Shown in pieces: positions 52,810-61,958 of a stretch of 64,000 nucleotides of DNA (position 1 is the stretch's first letter; each line of letters begins with the position of its first letter). Source of the stretch: Streptomyces sp. HD (lineage in GTDB: Bacteria; Actinomycetota; Actinomycetes; Streptomycetales; Streptomycetaceae); assembly GCF_028369295.1 (NCBI RefSeq), contig NZ_JAQMYP010000047.1:1-64000 (forward strand), read 5' to 3'. The notes under the pieces are model-generated. The model was given only the letters and a program-made list of their open reading frames with translations. It did not search any database and was not told the DNA's origin. The translations under genes and the position numbers were made by a program.

Positions 52810-53847
52810 CTACTCCTGCTTCTTCCTGCGCGTGCCGAACACGATCTCGTCCCAGCTCGGGACGGCGGCTCGGCGGCCCGGGCGGACGCCGTCCGCTTCG
52901 GCCTGGCGGTCCGTGGCGCCGATGAGGCGGTCACGGTGGCTGCCGACCGAGCGGGGCATGAGGACGTCCGCGTAGGCGGACCCCGCAGAGGCGGCCGGGG
53001 CGGGAGGCTCCTCCGCGGCCGGTTCGGCGGGAGGTTCCTCCGCTTCCGGTTCGGACGGGCGCTCCGGCACCACCAGGTCACCGCGGAAGCTGGGCACCGC
53101 CTCCAGCAGGCTGGTCAGCGAGTCCCGTTCCTCCGCGGTCTCCTCGACCGGTTCGGGGGCCGGGGCGGGCAGGCTCGGCCGCGCGGTCTCCAGGGCGCGG
53201 TCCATCGAACGCTCGCGCGGAAGCCGGGCGATGCGGGGCACGAACGGGAAGCTGGGCTCCGGCGCGGCGAGGTCGTCGGACTCACCGATCAGCGAGCGCG
53301 CCTCGTCGTCGACGGCCTGGACGAGCCGTCGGGGCGGGTCGTAGGTCCAGCTCGCCGAGTGCGGTTCGCCCGCCACCAGGTAGACCAGCAGCACTTCCCA
53401 GGTGCCGTCGTCCCGGCGCCACGAGTCCCACTGCACGGAGTCCTTGTCGGCGCCGCGCAGCAGCAGCCGCTCCTGGACGGCCTCACCGAGCTGCGGCCCC
53501 GCGGCGTTCTCACCGGGGCGGCGGACGGGGGTCTTGCGGGCCCGCTCGGCCATGAAGGCACGCTCGGCGAGCACGGGGCCCTCGAAGCGCCGTACACGGT
53601 CGACGGGGATGCCGGCGAGCTGAGCGACCTCTTCCGCAGTGGCACCAGCGCGTATACGCGCCTGGATGTCACGGGGGCGGAGATGGCTCTCCACCTCGAT
53701 CTCGATCTGACCGAGGCGCGGCCGGTCGCCGCGCACGGCGGCCCGCAGCCGCTCGTCGATCGGAAGGGTGTACTCCGTTGCGTCGGCAGCCTTGAGCACC
53801 AGCCGTGTGCCGTCATTCGAGACGGCCACGACACGCAGTTCGGGCAT
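52810..53847 (-). CDS. sepH: SepH, actinobacterial cell-division regulator
   Basis: This 345-residue protein stimulates assembly of the FtsZ ring in Streptomyces sporulation. The N-terminal DUF3071 domain (LRVVAVSNDGTRLVLKAADA, LPIDERLRAAVRGD) contains a helix-turn-helix (GATAEEVAQLAGIPVDRVRR, RRFEGPVLAERAFMAERARK) at about residues 68-105. Residues about 215-300 are a disordered Pro/Glu-rich stretch. The conserved C-terminal motif includes PSWDEIVFGTRRKK. ATG 53847 follows GGGAGG on the minus strand. It sits before a 425-bp region with a possible promoter. Confidence 0.93.
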   Translation of the reverse strand: MPELRVVAVSNDGTRLVLKAADATEYTLPIDERLRAAVRGDRPRLGQIEIEVESHLRPRDIQARIRAGATAEEVAQLAGIPVDRVRRFEGPVLAERAFMAERARKTPVRRPGENAAGPQLGEAVQERLLLRGADKDSVQWDSWRRDDGTWEVLLVYLVAGEPHSASWTYDPPRRLVQAVDDEARSLIGESDDLAAPEPSFPFVPRIARLPRERSMDRALETARPSLPAPAPEPVEETAEERDSLTSLLEAVPSFRGDLVVPERPSEPEAEEPPAEPAAEEPPAPAASAGSAYADVLMPRSVGSHRDRLIGATDRQAEADGVRPGRRAAVPSWDEIVFGTRRKKQE

Positions 53848-54272
53848 GGGGACCTCCCGGGTGGTGCCTGCCGACGTCACGTGCGTCGCTGCTTCCGCTA
53901 GTCGAGTGTGGCCTGCCCGGGTGCAGCCTGCCACAACCTTGCCGAGTTGCCCGGCGTGTCGGGCGCGGGCCCTGGATCGCCGTTATGGCACGGTTACCTA
54001 TTCGCAACGCTAAGTGACCAACTCCGTCACCCTGTGCAACTAGCCCCCTCCCGGCGGTCCTTGAAGGTCGCGGACGCCCTGGCGGGAGACCGGACCCAGG
54101 GCTCGCAACAGTACTCCATTTGGGCCACGTGCGTGGATTGGCGCGCCGCCCAACTTCTGGCAAGAAGCGTGACCCGGCCGTCCGTTGAGCGGCTCGCCGA
54201 TCTTGGACGTGGCGTACTTCACGCAATCCGCAGAAACGGAACGAATGGATTCCGCCCTGTTCACCGCGTCGG
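53848..54272 (-). promoter_or_regulatory. 425-bp region upstream of sepH
   Basis: It lies between sepH and the 3' end of the oxidase gene and must carry the sepH promoter. A candidate on the minus strand is TTGCGA (54007-54002) with TAACGG (53985-53980), 16 bp apart, giving a leader of about 125 nt. ORFs in this stretch show no coding bias. No RNA gene was recognised. Confidence 0.35.
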
Positions 54273-55592
54273 CTACGCCCCCAACACCCTGCGCAAGTAG
54301 TCGTTCTGGAACAGACGGTCGGGATCCAGTCGGTCCCGCAGCGCGGTGAACTCACCGAAGCGCGGATACACCTGGGCGAAGTACTCGGCGTCGCGCGTGT
54401 GCACCTTGCCCCAGTGCGGCCGCCCCCCGTGCGCGGTGAGGATCCGCTCGGCCGCGGTGAAGTACCGCTGATATGGCGTGCCCTTGACCATGTGGACGGC
54501 GACATAGGCGCTGTCGCGGCCCGACGCGGTGGACAGGGTGATGTCGTCGGCCGGGGCGGTGCGCACCTCGACGGGGAAGCTGATCCGCAGGCCGGAGCGC
54601 TCGATCATTCCCCTCAGTTCGCGCAGCGTCTCGACGACGGCCTCGCGCGGAACGGCGTATTCCATCTCCACGAAGCGCACCCGGCGCGGCGATGTGAAGA
54701 CCTTGTAGGGGATGTCGGTGTAGGTCCGCGAGGACAGTGCCTTGCTGGAGAGCTGAGCGATCGTCGGGATCGTCGCGGGCACCGCGCGGCCGACCCACTG
54801 GGCCGCCTGGAAGACGCCGTTGGAGAGGAACTCGTCCTCGAACCAGCCCGCGACCTGACCCACCGGTTTCTCCGGGCCCGCGCTGCGGTTGTTGCGCTTG
54901 GTGTTGGTGCTGCCGGTGTGCGGGAACCAGTAGAACTCGAAGTGCTCGTTCTCGGCCCAGAGTTCGTCGAACTCCGCCAGGACCCTGTCGAACGGCATCG
55001 GCTCCTCGCGCGCGGAGAGCAGGAAGATCGGCTCTACGGCGAACGTGATCGCGGTGACGATGCCGAGTGCGCCGAGACCGATCCGGGCGGCCGCGAAGAC
55101 CTCCGGGTTCTCCTTCTCGGAGCAGGTGAGCACCGACCCGTCGGCAGTTACCAGCTCCAACGCCGTGATCTGAGCGGCGATCGAGGCCGAGTCGCGGCCC
55201 GTGCCGTGGGTGCCGGTGCTGGTGGCGCCGGAGACCGTCTGCTCCATGATGTCGCCCATGTTCGTGAGCGACAGGCCCTCGCGCGCCAGAGCCATGTTGA
55301 GTCTCTTGAGCGGGGTACCGGCCTCGACCGTGACGGTCATGGCATCGCGATCGATGCTGCGGATGCCGGTCAACAGTTGAGGGCGGATCAACACACCGTC
55401 GGTCGCGGCTATGGAGGTGAACGAATGCCCACTGCCGACCGCCTTCACCTTCAGGCCGTCCTCAGCGGCCCGGCGTATCGCCGCGGACAGCTCCTCGACC
55501 GAGGCCGGAGCGACCTCCCGCGCGGGACGGGCGGCGACGTTGCCGCCCCAGTTACGCCACGTGCCGTTCTTCCCGCTCGCTGTGCTGCTCAA
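54273..55592 (-). CDS. FAD-dependent sugar-lactone oxidase (D-arabinono-1,4-lactone oxidase type)
   Basis: This 439-residue VAO-family flavoprotein has an N-terminal FAD-binding PCMH domain. GSGHSFTSIAATDG (His56) is the covalent FAD site of the L-gulonolactone oxidase group, and SGATSTGTHGTGRD is the second FAD-contact loop. The C-terminal ALO domain ends FGEFTALRDRLDPDRLFQND. It oxidises an aldonolactone or polyol with O2; substrate unknown. Its first 41 bp overlap the end of the upstream MFS gene, so the two are probably co-transcribed. Confidence 0.88.
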   Translation of the reverse strand: MSSTASGKNGTWRNWGGNVAARPAREVAPASVEELSAAIRRAAEDGLKVKAVGSGHSFTSIAATDGVLIRPQLLTGIRSIDRDAMTVTVEAGTPLKRLNMALAREGLSLTNMGDIMEQTVSGATSTGTHGTGRDSASIAAQITALELVTADGSVLTCSEKENPEVFAAARIGLGALGIVTAITFAVEPIFLLSAREEPMPFDRVLAEFDELWAENEHFEFYWFPHTGSTNTKRNNRSAGPEKPVGQVAGWFEDEFLSNGVFQAAQWVGRAVPATIPTIAQLSSKALSSRTYTDIPYKVFTSPRRVRFVEMEYAVPREAVVETLRELRGMIERSGLRISFPVEVRTAPADDITLSTASGRDSAYVAVHMVKGTPYQRYFTAAERILTAHGGRPHWGKVHTRDAEYFAQVYPRFGEFTALRDRLDPDRLFQNDYLRRVLGA

Positions 55593-56790
55593 CGGTGCCT
55601 CCCCGACGCGGAGCCGGCCTGCTGAGCCGGCGGTACCCCAGGAAACCGACCACGACCGCGGCGGCCCCGGACACCGCCGGAACCCCGTACCCGGCGTCCG
55701 CGCCGGCCGCGTCGATCACCCAGCCGGCCACGGAGGAGCCGAGCGCGACCCCGACCGCGAGCCCGGTGCTCACCCAGGTCATGCCCTCGGTCAGTTGCGC
55801 GCGTGGTACGTGCTCTTCGATCAGGGACATGGTGGTGATCATCGTGGGAGCGACGGCCATGCCCGCAACGAACAGCGCCACGGCCAGAAACGGCAAGTTT
55901 CCGACCAGTAGGAGGGGGATCATACTCACGGCCATGGCGCATATGCCCAGCAGCCAACGGCGTTCCGGAGCCCCCTTGAAGCGCAACAGCCCGAAGACGA
56001 GGCCCGCCGCGCAGGAGCCCGCCGCGTACAGCGCGAGCACCACGCTCGCGGCGCTCTTGTGCCCCTGCTCGTCCGCGAAGGCCACGGTGACGACGTCGAC
56101 GGACCCGAAGATCGCTCCGGTCGCCGCGAAGGTGGCCACCAGCACCTGAAGCCCGGGGGCGCGCAGGGCCGAGCTGCCGCCCTGCTTCTCGCGCGGATGC
56201 GGCGCCGGCTCGGTGGAGCGCTGAGCGGTCAGCCAGAAGACACCGGCCGCGAGGAAACAGCCGGCGAGCAGCGGCCCGGCCTCCGGGAACCAGGCCGTGG
56301 ACAGGCCGATCGAGATGATCGGCCCGAAGATGAAGCACACCTCGTCGATCACGGACTCGAAGGAGTACGCGGTGTGCAGCTGAGGCGTCCCCCGGTAGAG
56401 CGCGGCCCAGCGGGCGCGGATCATCGCCCCGACGCTCGGGACGCACCCGATGCCGACGCAGGCGACGAACAGCACCCAGTCCGGCCACCCGTAGTGCGCG
56501 GCGAACAGCAGCCCGGCCCCCGCGGCCAGCGAGATCAGCGTCGCCGGACGCAGCACCCGCCGCTGCCCGTGCTGGTCGACCAGCCGGGAGACCTGCGGTC
56601 CCGCCACGGCCGCGGAGAGCGCGATGGTCGCCGACAGGGCACCGGCGAGGCCGTACCGCCCGGTCAGCTGCGACACCATCGTCACCACGCCGATGCCCAT
56701 CATGGACAGCGGCATCCGGCCGAGGAGGCCCGCGGCGGAGAAGGCCTTGCTGCCGGGTACGGCGAACAGGGCGAGGTAGGGGCTGGGCAC
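55552..56790 (-). CDS. MFS transporter, 12 TM
   Basis: This 412-residue major facilitator protein has 12 hydrophobic segments. It lacks a typical motif A, but the loop RLVDQHGQRRVLRP follows TM2, as in the exporter subgroup of actinobacteria. GTG 56790 follows GGAGAC. It starts 118 bp from an iron box that matches 15 of 19 positions, so it may be iron-regulated, for example as an exporter of a chelator or heme-related compound. The substrate is not fixed. Its 3' end overlaps the oxidase gene. Confidence 0.85.
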   Translation of the reverse strand: MPSPYLALFAVPGSKAFSAAGLLGRMPLSMMGIGVVTMVSQLTGRYGLAGALSATIALSAAVAGPQVSRLVDQHGQRRVLRPATLISLAAGAGLLFAAHYGWPDWVLFVACVGIGCVPSVGAMIRARWAALYRGTPQLHTAYSFESVIDEVCFIFGPIISIGLSTAWFPEAGPLLAGCFLAAGVFWLTAQRSTEPAPHPREKQGGSSALRAPGLQVLVATFAATGAIFGSVDVVTVAFADEQGHKSAASVVLALYAAGSCAAGLVFGLLRFKGAPERRWLLGICAMAVSMIPLLLVGNLPFLAVALFVAGMAVAPTMITTMSLIEEHVPRAQLTEGMTWVSTGLAVGVALGSSVAGWVIDAAGADAGYGVPAVSGAAAVVVGFLGYRRLSRPAPRRGGTVEQHSEREERHVA

Positions 56791-56908
56791 GAGGGTCTCC
56801 GGTCGGGCGGGAGTGGCGGAACTGCGGCAGCTCGGGGCAACTCGGGGTGACTCACGGCAGTTCGGGGCCACTCAGTAAGGCGCGTGGATGGCCGATACAG
56901 CTTACGAG

Positions 56909-56927
56909 TTAGGTGACCCTAACGCAC
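56909..56927. promoter_or_regulatory. Candidate iron box between the MFS gene and hemH
   Basis: TTAGGTGACCCTAACGCAC matches the iron box TTAGGTGAGCCTAACCTAA at 15 of 19 positions. The core GTTAGG-TGAC-CCTAAC (56908-56923) is a perfect 6-bp-arm palindrome. It can affect the MFS gene (118 bp left) and hemH (77 bp right). Confidence 0.6.
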
Positions 56928-57004
56928 CCCCTCGGACGAACCGGGAACCCGGGCGGTCACCCCGCCGTTTCCCGCCTGTCAGTACCGGATGACAGGATCG
57001 ACCC

Positions 57005-58132
57005 ATGCCAGACGTGCGCGATGCCACCCCCTACGACGCCCTGCTCCTGCTCTCGTTCGGCGGCCCCGAGGGCCCGGACGACGTGATCCCGTTCCTGGAG
57101 AACGTCACCCGCGGGCGGGGCATCCCCAAGGAACGCCTGAAGGAAGTCGGCGAGCACTACTTCCAGTTCGGCGGAGTCAGCCCCATCAACGACCAGAACC
57201 GCGCCCTGCTGGACGCCCTCCGCAAGGACTTCGCCGAGCACGGCCTGGATCTGCCGATCTACTGGGGCAACCGCAACTGGGCGCCGTATCTGACGGACAC
57301 CCTGCGCGAGATGGCCGCCGACGGGCGCCGCCGCATCCTCGTCCTGGCCACCAGCGCCTACGCCTCCTACTCGGGCTGCCGCCAGTACCGCGAGAACCTC
57401 GCCGACTCGCTGGCGGCCCTGGAGGCCGAGGGCGTGGAGCTGCCGAAGATCGACAAGCTGAGGCACTACTTCAACCACCCCGGCTTCCTGGAGCCGATGA
57501 TCGACGGCGTCGTCGAATCGCTGGCCGAGCTTCCCGAGGACGCCCGCGCGGGTGCGCACATCGCCTTCTCGACCCACTCCATCCCGACCGCCGCCGCGGA
57601 CGCCTCCGGCCCGGTCGAGGACCACGGCGACGGCGGCGCGTACGTCGAGCAGCACCTGGACGCGGCCCGGCTGATCGCCGAGGCGGTCCGTGAGCGCACC
57701 GGCGTCGACCACCCCTGGCAGCTCGTCTACCAGTCCCGCTCCGGCGCCCCGCACATCCCCTGGCTGGAGCCCGACATCTGCGACCACCTGGAGGAGCGGC
57801 ACGAGGCGGGCGTCCCCGCGGTCGTGATCGCCCCCATCGGCTTCGTCTCCGACCACATGGAGGTCCTCTACGACCTCGACACGGAGGCCAAGGCCAAGGC
57901 CGAGGAGCTCGGCCTGCCGATGCGCCGCTCCGCCACCGTCGGCGACGACCCGAGGTTCGCCGCGGCGATCCGCGACCTCGTCCTGGAGCGCGCCGCCGTG
58001 GAGCGCGCGGAAGAGGTCACTCCGTGCTTCCTCGGCGGACTCGGCGCGAGCCACAACCTGTGCCCGGTCGGCTGCTGCCCGGCCCGCGCGCCCCGGCCCG
58101 CCGCGGCGGGCGCCGACAGCCCCTACGCATGA
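57005..58132 (+). CDS. hemH: Coproporphyrin III ferrochelatase (HemH/CpfC)
   Basis: This 375-residue enzyme inserts Fe2+ into the porphyrin macrocycle; in actinobacteria the substrate is coproporphyrin III. The catalytic His is His191 in FSTHSIP, with Glu286 in [13 protein letters not shown]-terminal Cys residues Cys341, Cys353, Cys357 and Cys358 ([15 protein letters not shown]) are candidate [2Fe-2S] cluster ligands, as known in mycobacterial homologues. ATG 57005 starts 214 bp from the divergent MFS gene with a candidate iron box between. IMPase follows with about 8 bp spacing. Confidence 0.96.
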   Translation: MPDVRDATPYDALLLLSFGGPEGPDDVIPFLENVTRGRGIPKERLKEVGEHYFQFGGVSPINDQNRALLDALRKDFAEHGLDLPIYWGNRNWAPYLTDTLREMAADGRRRILVLATSAYASYSGCRQYRENLADSLAALEAEGVELPKIDKLRHYFNHPGFLEPMIDGVVESLAELPEDARAGAHIAFSTHSIPTAAADASGPVEDHGDGGAYVEQHLDAARLIAEAVRERTGVDHPWQLVYQSRSGAPHIPWLEPDICDHLEERHEAGVPAVVIAPIGFVSDHMEVLYDLDTEAKAKAEELGLPMRRSATVGDDPRFAAAIRDLVLERAAVERAEEVTPCFLGGLGASHNLCPVGCCPARAPRPAAAGADSPYA

Positions 58133-58140
58133 GGAGCCCC

Positions 58141-58956
58141 GTGACCGACGCCCTGCACACGGAACTGCTCGCCCTGGCCCAGGAGGCGGCCCGTCGCGCG
58201 GGCGAACTCCTCCGTGACGGCCGCCCGGCCGACCTGGCCGTCGCGGCGACCAAGTCCAGCCCGATCGACGTGGTCACCGAGATGGACATCGCGGCGGAGA
58301 AGCTGATCACGAGCCTGATCGCCGAGCACCGCCCCGACGACGGCTTCCTCGGCGAGGAGGGCGCCTCCACCGAGGGCACGAGCGGCGTCCGCTGGGTGAT
58401 CGACCCGCTCGACGGCACGGTGAACTACCTCTACGGACTGCCGACCTGGTCCGTCTCCATCGCCGCCGAGCAGGACGGCGAGACGGTGGTGGGGGTCGTC
58501 GCGGCCCCCATGCGCGGGGAGACGTATCACGCGGTCCGCGGCCTGGGCGCATGGGCGACGGGAGCGTGGGACGGGGAACGCAGGCTCAGGTGCCGGCCCA
58601 CGGCGCCGCTGGAGCAGTCCCTGGTCTCCACCGGATTCAACTACGTCACCGAGGTCCGCACCCATCAGGCCGACGTGGCCCAGCGGCTGATCCCGCTTCT
58701 GCGTGACATCCGGCGGGGCGGCTCGGCGGCGATCGACCTGTGCGACCTGGCGGCGGGGCGCCTGGACGGCTACTACGAGCGCGGGCTGAACGCCTGGGAC
58801 GTGGCGGCCGGGGACCTGATCGCCCGGGAGGCGGGCGCGCTGACCGGGGGACGGCCCGGAGAGCGGCCGTCACGGGATCTGGCGGTCGCGGCCACGCCGG
58901 GGGTGTTCGAGCCCCTCCAGCAGCTCCTGGAGGACTTCGGAGCCTGGCACGACTGA
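58141..58956 (+). CDS. Inositol monophosphatase family phosphatase
   Basis: This 271-residue Mg2+-dependent phosphatase has the IMPase motifs GEEGASTEG-type (residues about 60-70) and WVIDPLDGTVNYLYGLP (about 80-96), with DVAAGDLIAREAG near the end. Asp and Glu residues there bind the metal. It dephosphorylates inositol phosphates or related sugars. GTG 58141 is favoured by GAGGAG at 58131-58136. ATG 58129, overlapping the hemH stop by 4 bp, is an alternative. Confidence 0.9.
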   Translation: MTDALHTELLALAQEAARRAGELLRDGRPADLAVAATKSSPIDVVTEMDIAAEKLITSLIAEHRPDDGFLGEEGASTEGTSGVRWVIDPLDGTVNYLYGLPTWSVSIAAEQDGETVVGVVAAPMRGETYHAVRGLGAWATGAWDGERRLRCRPTAPLEQSLVSTGFNYVTEVRTHQADVAQRLIPLLRDIRRGGSAAIDLCDLAAGRLDGYYERGLNAWDVAAGDLIAREAGALTGGRPGERPSRDLAVAATPGVFEPLQQLLEDFGAWHD

Positions 58957-59000
58957 CCCCGACGGACGGTGTGCGGGCCGACCCGCCCGCCCCGACGCAG

Positions 59001-59037
59001 AACGGGCCCCCGGCGCTGGATTCGCCGGGGGCCCGTT
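59001..59037. terminator. Terminator between IMPase and the small ORF
   Basis: AACGGGCCCCCGGCG (59001-59015) and CGCCGGGGGCCCGTT (59023-59037) form a perfect 15-bp stem with a 7-base loop between convergent genes. Confidence 0.92.
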
Positions 59038-59061
59038 GCCGCTCTGCGAGCCGGTCAGACG

Positions 59062-59226
59062 CTAGGCGCTGACTTCCACACCGTGCTCGGCGGCGAGGCG
59101 GCGCAGGTCGTCGAGTTCGCCCTGCTCCACCTCGACGAGGAAGTCGTCGCCCTCGTCACGAGCCCGCGTCAGGTCGGACTCGGTCGCCTTTATGCGCTGC
59201 AGAAGTCCTGCGGTGAATGCGTCCAT
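59062..59226 (-). CDS. Small conserved acidic helical protein
   Basis: This 54-residue protein is mostly alpha-helical and acidic, with repeating charged residues (RIKATESDLTRARDEGDDFL, QGELDDLRRLAAEHG). ATG 59226 follows GAGGGGG on the minus strand. I recall homologues next to cutRS in Streptomyces but not a function. It sits divergent from cutR, 420 bp apart. Confidence 0.7.
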   Translation of the reverse strand: MDAFTAGLLQRIKATESDLTRARDEGDDFLVEVEQGELDDLRRLAAEHGVEVSA

Positions 59227-59646
59227 GCTGCGCCCCCTCGTCCTGGGTCGTGGGTCGGTGGCACGGGGGTGTGCCGATCGGAAGGGGCGATCACGTCTCC
59301 GGTAGATGCCCAGCGCTGCCCGTGCTGGGCGGCGACGGCGCCGGACACCCACACCCGCTCTGCGGAAAGCGGATCGACTCGTACCGCATGGTGGTGCGGC
59401 ACAAGCAGAGCGTGATCGCGGGGTGTACAAGCCGTCCTCCCCCCGCTCTCTTCCACGGAAACCTCAACCGGAAGAGAAAATCTCGCATTCCCCGGCCTCA
59501 CACCCGCCCTGCATGGTCCGCTCACCCGTCTTACCGCCGACTTATGGCGGAAAAGGGCAGGATGGAGGCCAGGAAACCCCAGCAACAAGACCCTGCCCGC
59601 GCGCCGGAAGTGCGCTACGCGGGTGGACACAGGAAGGACAAGCGAC
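59227..59646 (+). promoter_or_regulatory. 420-bp region upstream of cutR
   Basis: It lies between the small helical protein and cutR. An inverted repeat TCTCTTCC (59447-59454) and GGAAGAGA (59470-59477) with a 15-base loop is followed by an A-rich AAAATC. It could be an operator or a leftward structure. A strong AGGAAGGA precedes cutR. No other feature was recognised. Confidence 0.4.
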
Positions 59647-60300
59647 GTGCGCGTACTCGTCGTCGAGGACGAGCAACTGCTCGCCGATGCGGTGGCCACC
59701 GGACTGCGCCGGGAGGCCATGGCCGTCGACGTCGTGTACGACGGTGCGGCCGCCCTGGAGCGCATCGGCGTCAACGACTACGACGTGGTCGTCCTCGACC
59801 GCGACCTCCCGCTCGTGCACGGCGACGACGTCTGCCGCAAGATCGTCGAACTCGGTATGCCCACGCGCGTGCTGATGCTCACGGCCTCCGGCGACGTCAG
59901 CGACCGGGTCGAGGGACTGGAGATCGGCGCCGACGACTACCTTCCCAAGCCCTTCGCGTTCAGCGAGCTGACGGCACGCGTGCGTGCCCTCGGCCGCCGT
60001 ACGAGCGTGCCGCTGCCGCCCGTCCTGGAGCGCGCCGGCATCAAGCTGGACCCGAACCGCCGCGAGGTCTTCCGGGACGGCAAGGAGGTGCAGCTCGCAC
60101 CCAAGGAGTTCGCCGTCCTGGAAGTGCTGATGCGCAGCGAGGGCGCGGTCGTCTCGGCGGAGCAACTGCTGGAGAAGGCCTGGGACGAGAACACCGACCC
60201 GTTCACCAACGTCGTACGGGTCACCGTCATGACGCTGCGCCGCAAGCTGGGCGAACCGCCGGTGATCGTCACCGTGCCCGGCTCCGGCTACCGGATCTGA
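59647..60300 (+). CDS. cutR: CutR, OmpR-type response regulator
   Basis: This 217-residue regulator matches S. lividans CutR in length. Asp8 and Glu9 (VEDEQLL) and phosphoacceptor Asp51 (LDRDLPLVHG) form the receiver site. The C-terminal winged helix is of the OmpR type (QLAPKEFAVLEVLMRSEGAV, TVMTLRRKLGEPPVIVTVPG). CutRS was named for copper metabolism and later tied to secretion stress and disulfide redox. GTG 59647 follows AGGAAGGA. cutS follows after 5 bp. Confidence 0.93.
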   Translation: MRVLVVEDEQLLADAVATGLRREAMAVDVVYDGAAALERIGVNDYDVVVLDRDLPLVHGDDVCRKIVELGMPTRVLMLTASGDVSDRVEGLEIGADDYLPKPFAFSELTARVRALGRRTSVPLPPVLERAGIKLDPNRREVFRDGKEVQLAPKEFAVLEVLMRSEGAVVSAEQLLEKAWDENTDPFTNVVRVTVMTLRRKLGEPPVIVTVPGSGYRI

Positions 60301-60305
60301 TCACC

Positions 60306-61553
60306 ATGGCAGCGACTCCCGCGCCTCCCCAGGCGCCCCCCAAGCCCACCTGGGACCCCCGCAGGGTGGAGCCCTCCTTCCCCTGGCTGCGCCCCACCAT
60401 CCGGATAAGGCTCACGCTGCTCTACGGCGGCATGTTCCTGATCGCCGGCATCCTGCTGCTGTCGATCATCTATCTGCTGGCCGCGCAGGCGATCAACACG
60501 GGCAACGAGCCACTGTTCAAGATCGTGGGTGCCAAGGAGCTCCAGGTCACCAGCGACAACTGCCCGGCGATCAAGGTCGACAACCTCACGTTCTCCCAGT
60601 TCAACGACGCGATCAGCTCATGCATCAATGACCAGCGCCGGGTCGCCCTGGACGATCTCCTCAGCCGTTCCCTGCTGGCCCTCCTGGGCCTCGCGATCAT
60701 CGCCTTCGCCTTCGGGTACGCGATGGCCGGCCGGGTCCTGTCCCCGCTGGGCCGGATCACCCGCACCGCCCGCGCGGTGGCGGGCTCGGACCTGTCCCGC
60801 CGTATCGAGCTGGACGGACCGGACGACGAGCTCAAGGAGCTGGCCGACACCTTCGACGAGATGCTGGAGCGGCTCCAGCGGGCCTTCACCGCCCAGCAGC
60901 GCTTCGTCGGCAACGCCTCCCACGAGCTGCGCACCCCGCTCGCGATCAACCGCACGCTCCTTGAGGTGCATCTGTCCGACCCGGGCGCTCCGGTGGAGCT
61001 CCAGCAGCTCGGCAAGACGCTGCTGGCCACCAACGAGCGCAGCGAACAGCTCGTCGAGGGCCTGCTGCTGCTCGCCCGCAGCGACAACCAGATCGTCGAA
61101 CGCAAACCGGTTGACCTGGCGGAGGTGGCCGAGCAGGCCGTCGACCAGGTGCACGCGGAGGCGGCGGCCAAGGGCGTCGTGATCCGTGGCGAGCAGAAGC
61201 CCGCGGTCGTGCAGGGCAACGGTGTGCTGCTGGAGCGGATCGCGCTGAACCTGGTGCAGAACGCGGTGCGTTACAACATCCCGGAGGGCGGCTGGGTCGA
61301 GGTCACCACCGAGGTCCAGCACGGGCAGGCGGTCCTGGTCGTCACGAACACCGGTCCGGTGGTGCCGGCGTACGAGATCGACAACCTCTTCGAGCCGTTC
61401 CGGCGACTGCGTACGGAGCGCACGGGCAGCGACAAGGGAGTCGGCCTGGGGCTCTCCATCGTGCGGTCCGTCGCCCGGGCGCACGGCGGGCACATCGCGG
61501 CGCAGCCACGCGAGGGCGGAGGGCTCGTCATGCGAGTCACCCTTCCGATCTGA
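60306..61553 (+). CDS. cutS: CutS, membrane sensor histidine kinase
   Basis: This 415-residue kinase has TM helices near residues 36-60 and 120-142, with a short extracytoplasmic loop between. That loop has two Cys residues, Cys86 and Cys106, the likely redox sensor of this kinase. A HAMP-like linker and DHp domain follow: His206 in ASHELRTPL. HATPase motifs NLVQNAVRYNIP, FEPFRRLRTERTG and GLGLSIV are complete. ATG 60306 is 5 bp after cutR. Confidence 0.93.
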   Translation: MAATPAPPQAPPKPTWDPRRVEPSFPWLRPTIRIRLTLLYGGMFLIAGILLLSIIYLLAAQAINTGNEPLFKIVGAKELQVTSDNCPAIKVDNLTFSQFNDAISSCINDQRRVALDDLLSRSLLALLGLAIIAFAFGYAMAGRVLSPLGRITRTARAVAGSDLSRRIELDGPDDELKELADTFDEMLERLQRAFTAQQRFVGNASHELRTPLAINRTLLEVHLSDPGAPVELQQLGKTLLATNERSEQLVEGLLLLARSDNQIVERKPVDLAEVAEQAVDQVHAEAAAKGVVIRGEQKPAVVQGNGVLLERIALNLVQNAVRYNIPEGGWVEVTTEVQHGQAVLVVTNTGPVVPAYEIDNLFEPFRRLRTERTGSDKGVGLGLSIVRSVARAHGGHIAAQPREGGGLVMRVTLPI

Positions 61554-61958
61554 GATCATGTGCGCCGACACATAGCCGGAACGCGGGGATGTTCGCTTTG
61601 CGCGGAATTTTCTGTACAGACCACGAGCAGCCCCGTGTGTGATCGATCACAAGGGCGGATTTCAGGCCATCTACTCTCAGTGATCATGGACCCTGTCGGA
61701 AAGCCGGGAAAATCCGGGTTTTCGAGGGTCTTGATCACGGGAAGTACACGGTGAGACGCCTTTGAACTGCGGCATTAGGACCGTGTACGGTCCCGTTCGC
61801 CATCCAACCCGATCACTCTTGAGGAGTCCGGTTGGGTGTCGATTGAGTAACAGACCTTGATGTGAGGCAAAATCTCCGCCTCGGGTCGGGCACAAGTCCG
61901 GCCTCTCACGCGTTACGTGCGCTGGAGACACCGCAGACACCCAGAGGGGGAGAGCGAC
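61554..61958 (+). promoter_or_regulatory. 405-bp region with three dyads upstream of the DUF4193 gene
   Basis: It contains TGTGATCGATCACA (61638-61651, perfect palindrome that fits the GTG-N6-CAC half-site pattern reported for Streptomyces Crp), and GTACACGG (61744-61751) with CCGTGTAC (61781-61788). TGATCA occurs at 61681-61686 and again near 61732. The palindromes must serve either cutS expression end or the DUF4193 gene. No ORF here looks real. Confidence 0.5.

Noticed and set aside
54040-54264. Small minus-strand ORF between sepH and the oxidase gene
   Set aside because: No ribosome-binding site, no codon bias, and no recognisable sequence; it most likely lies in the sepH promoter region.
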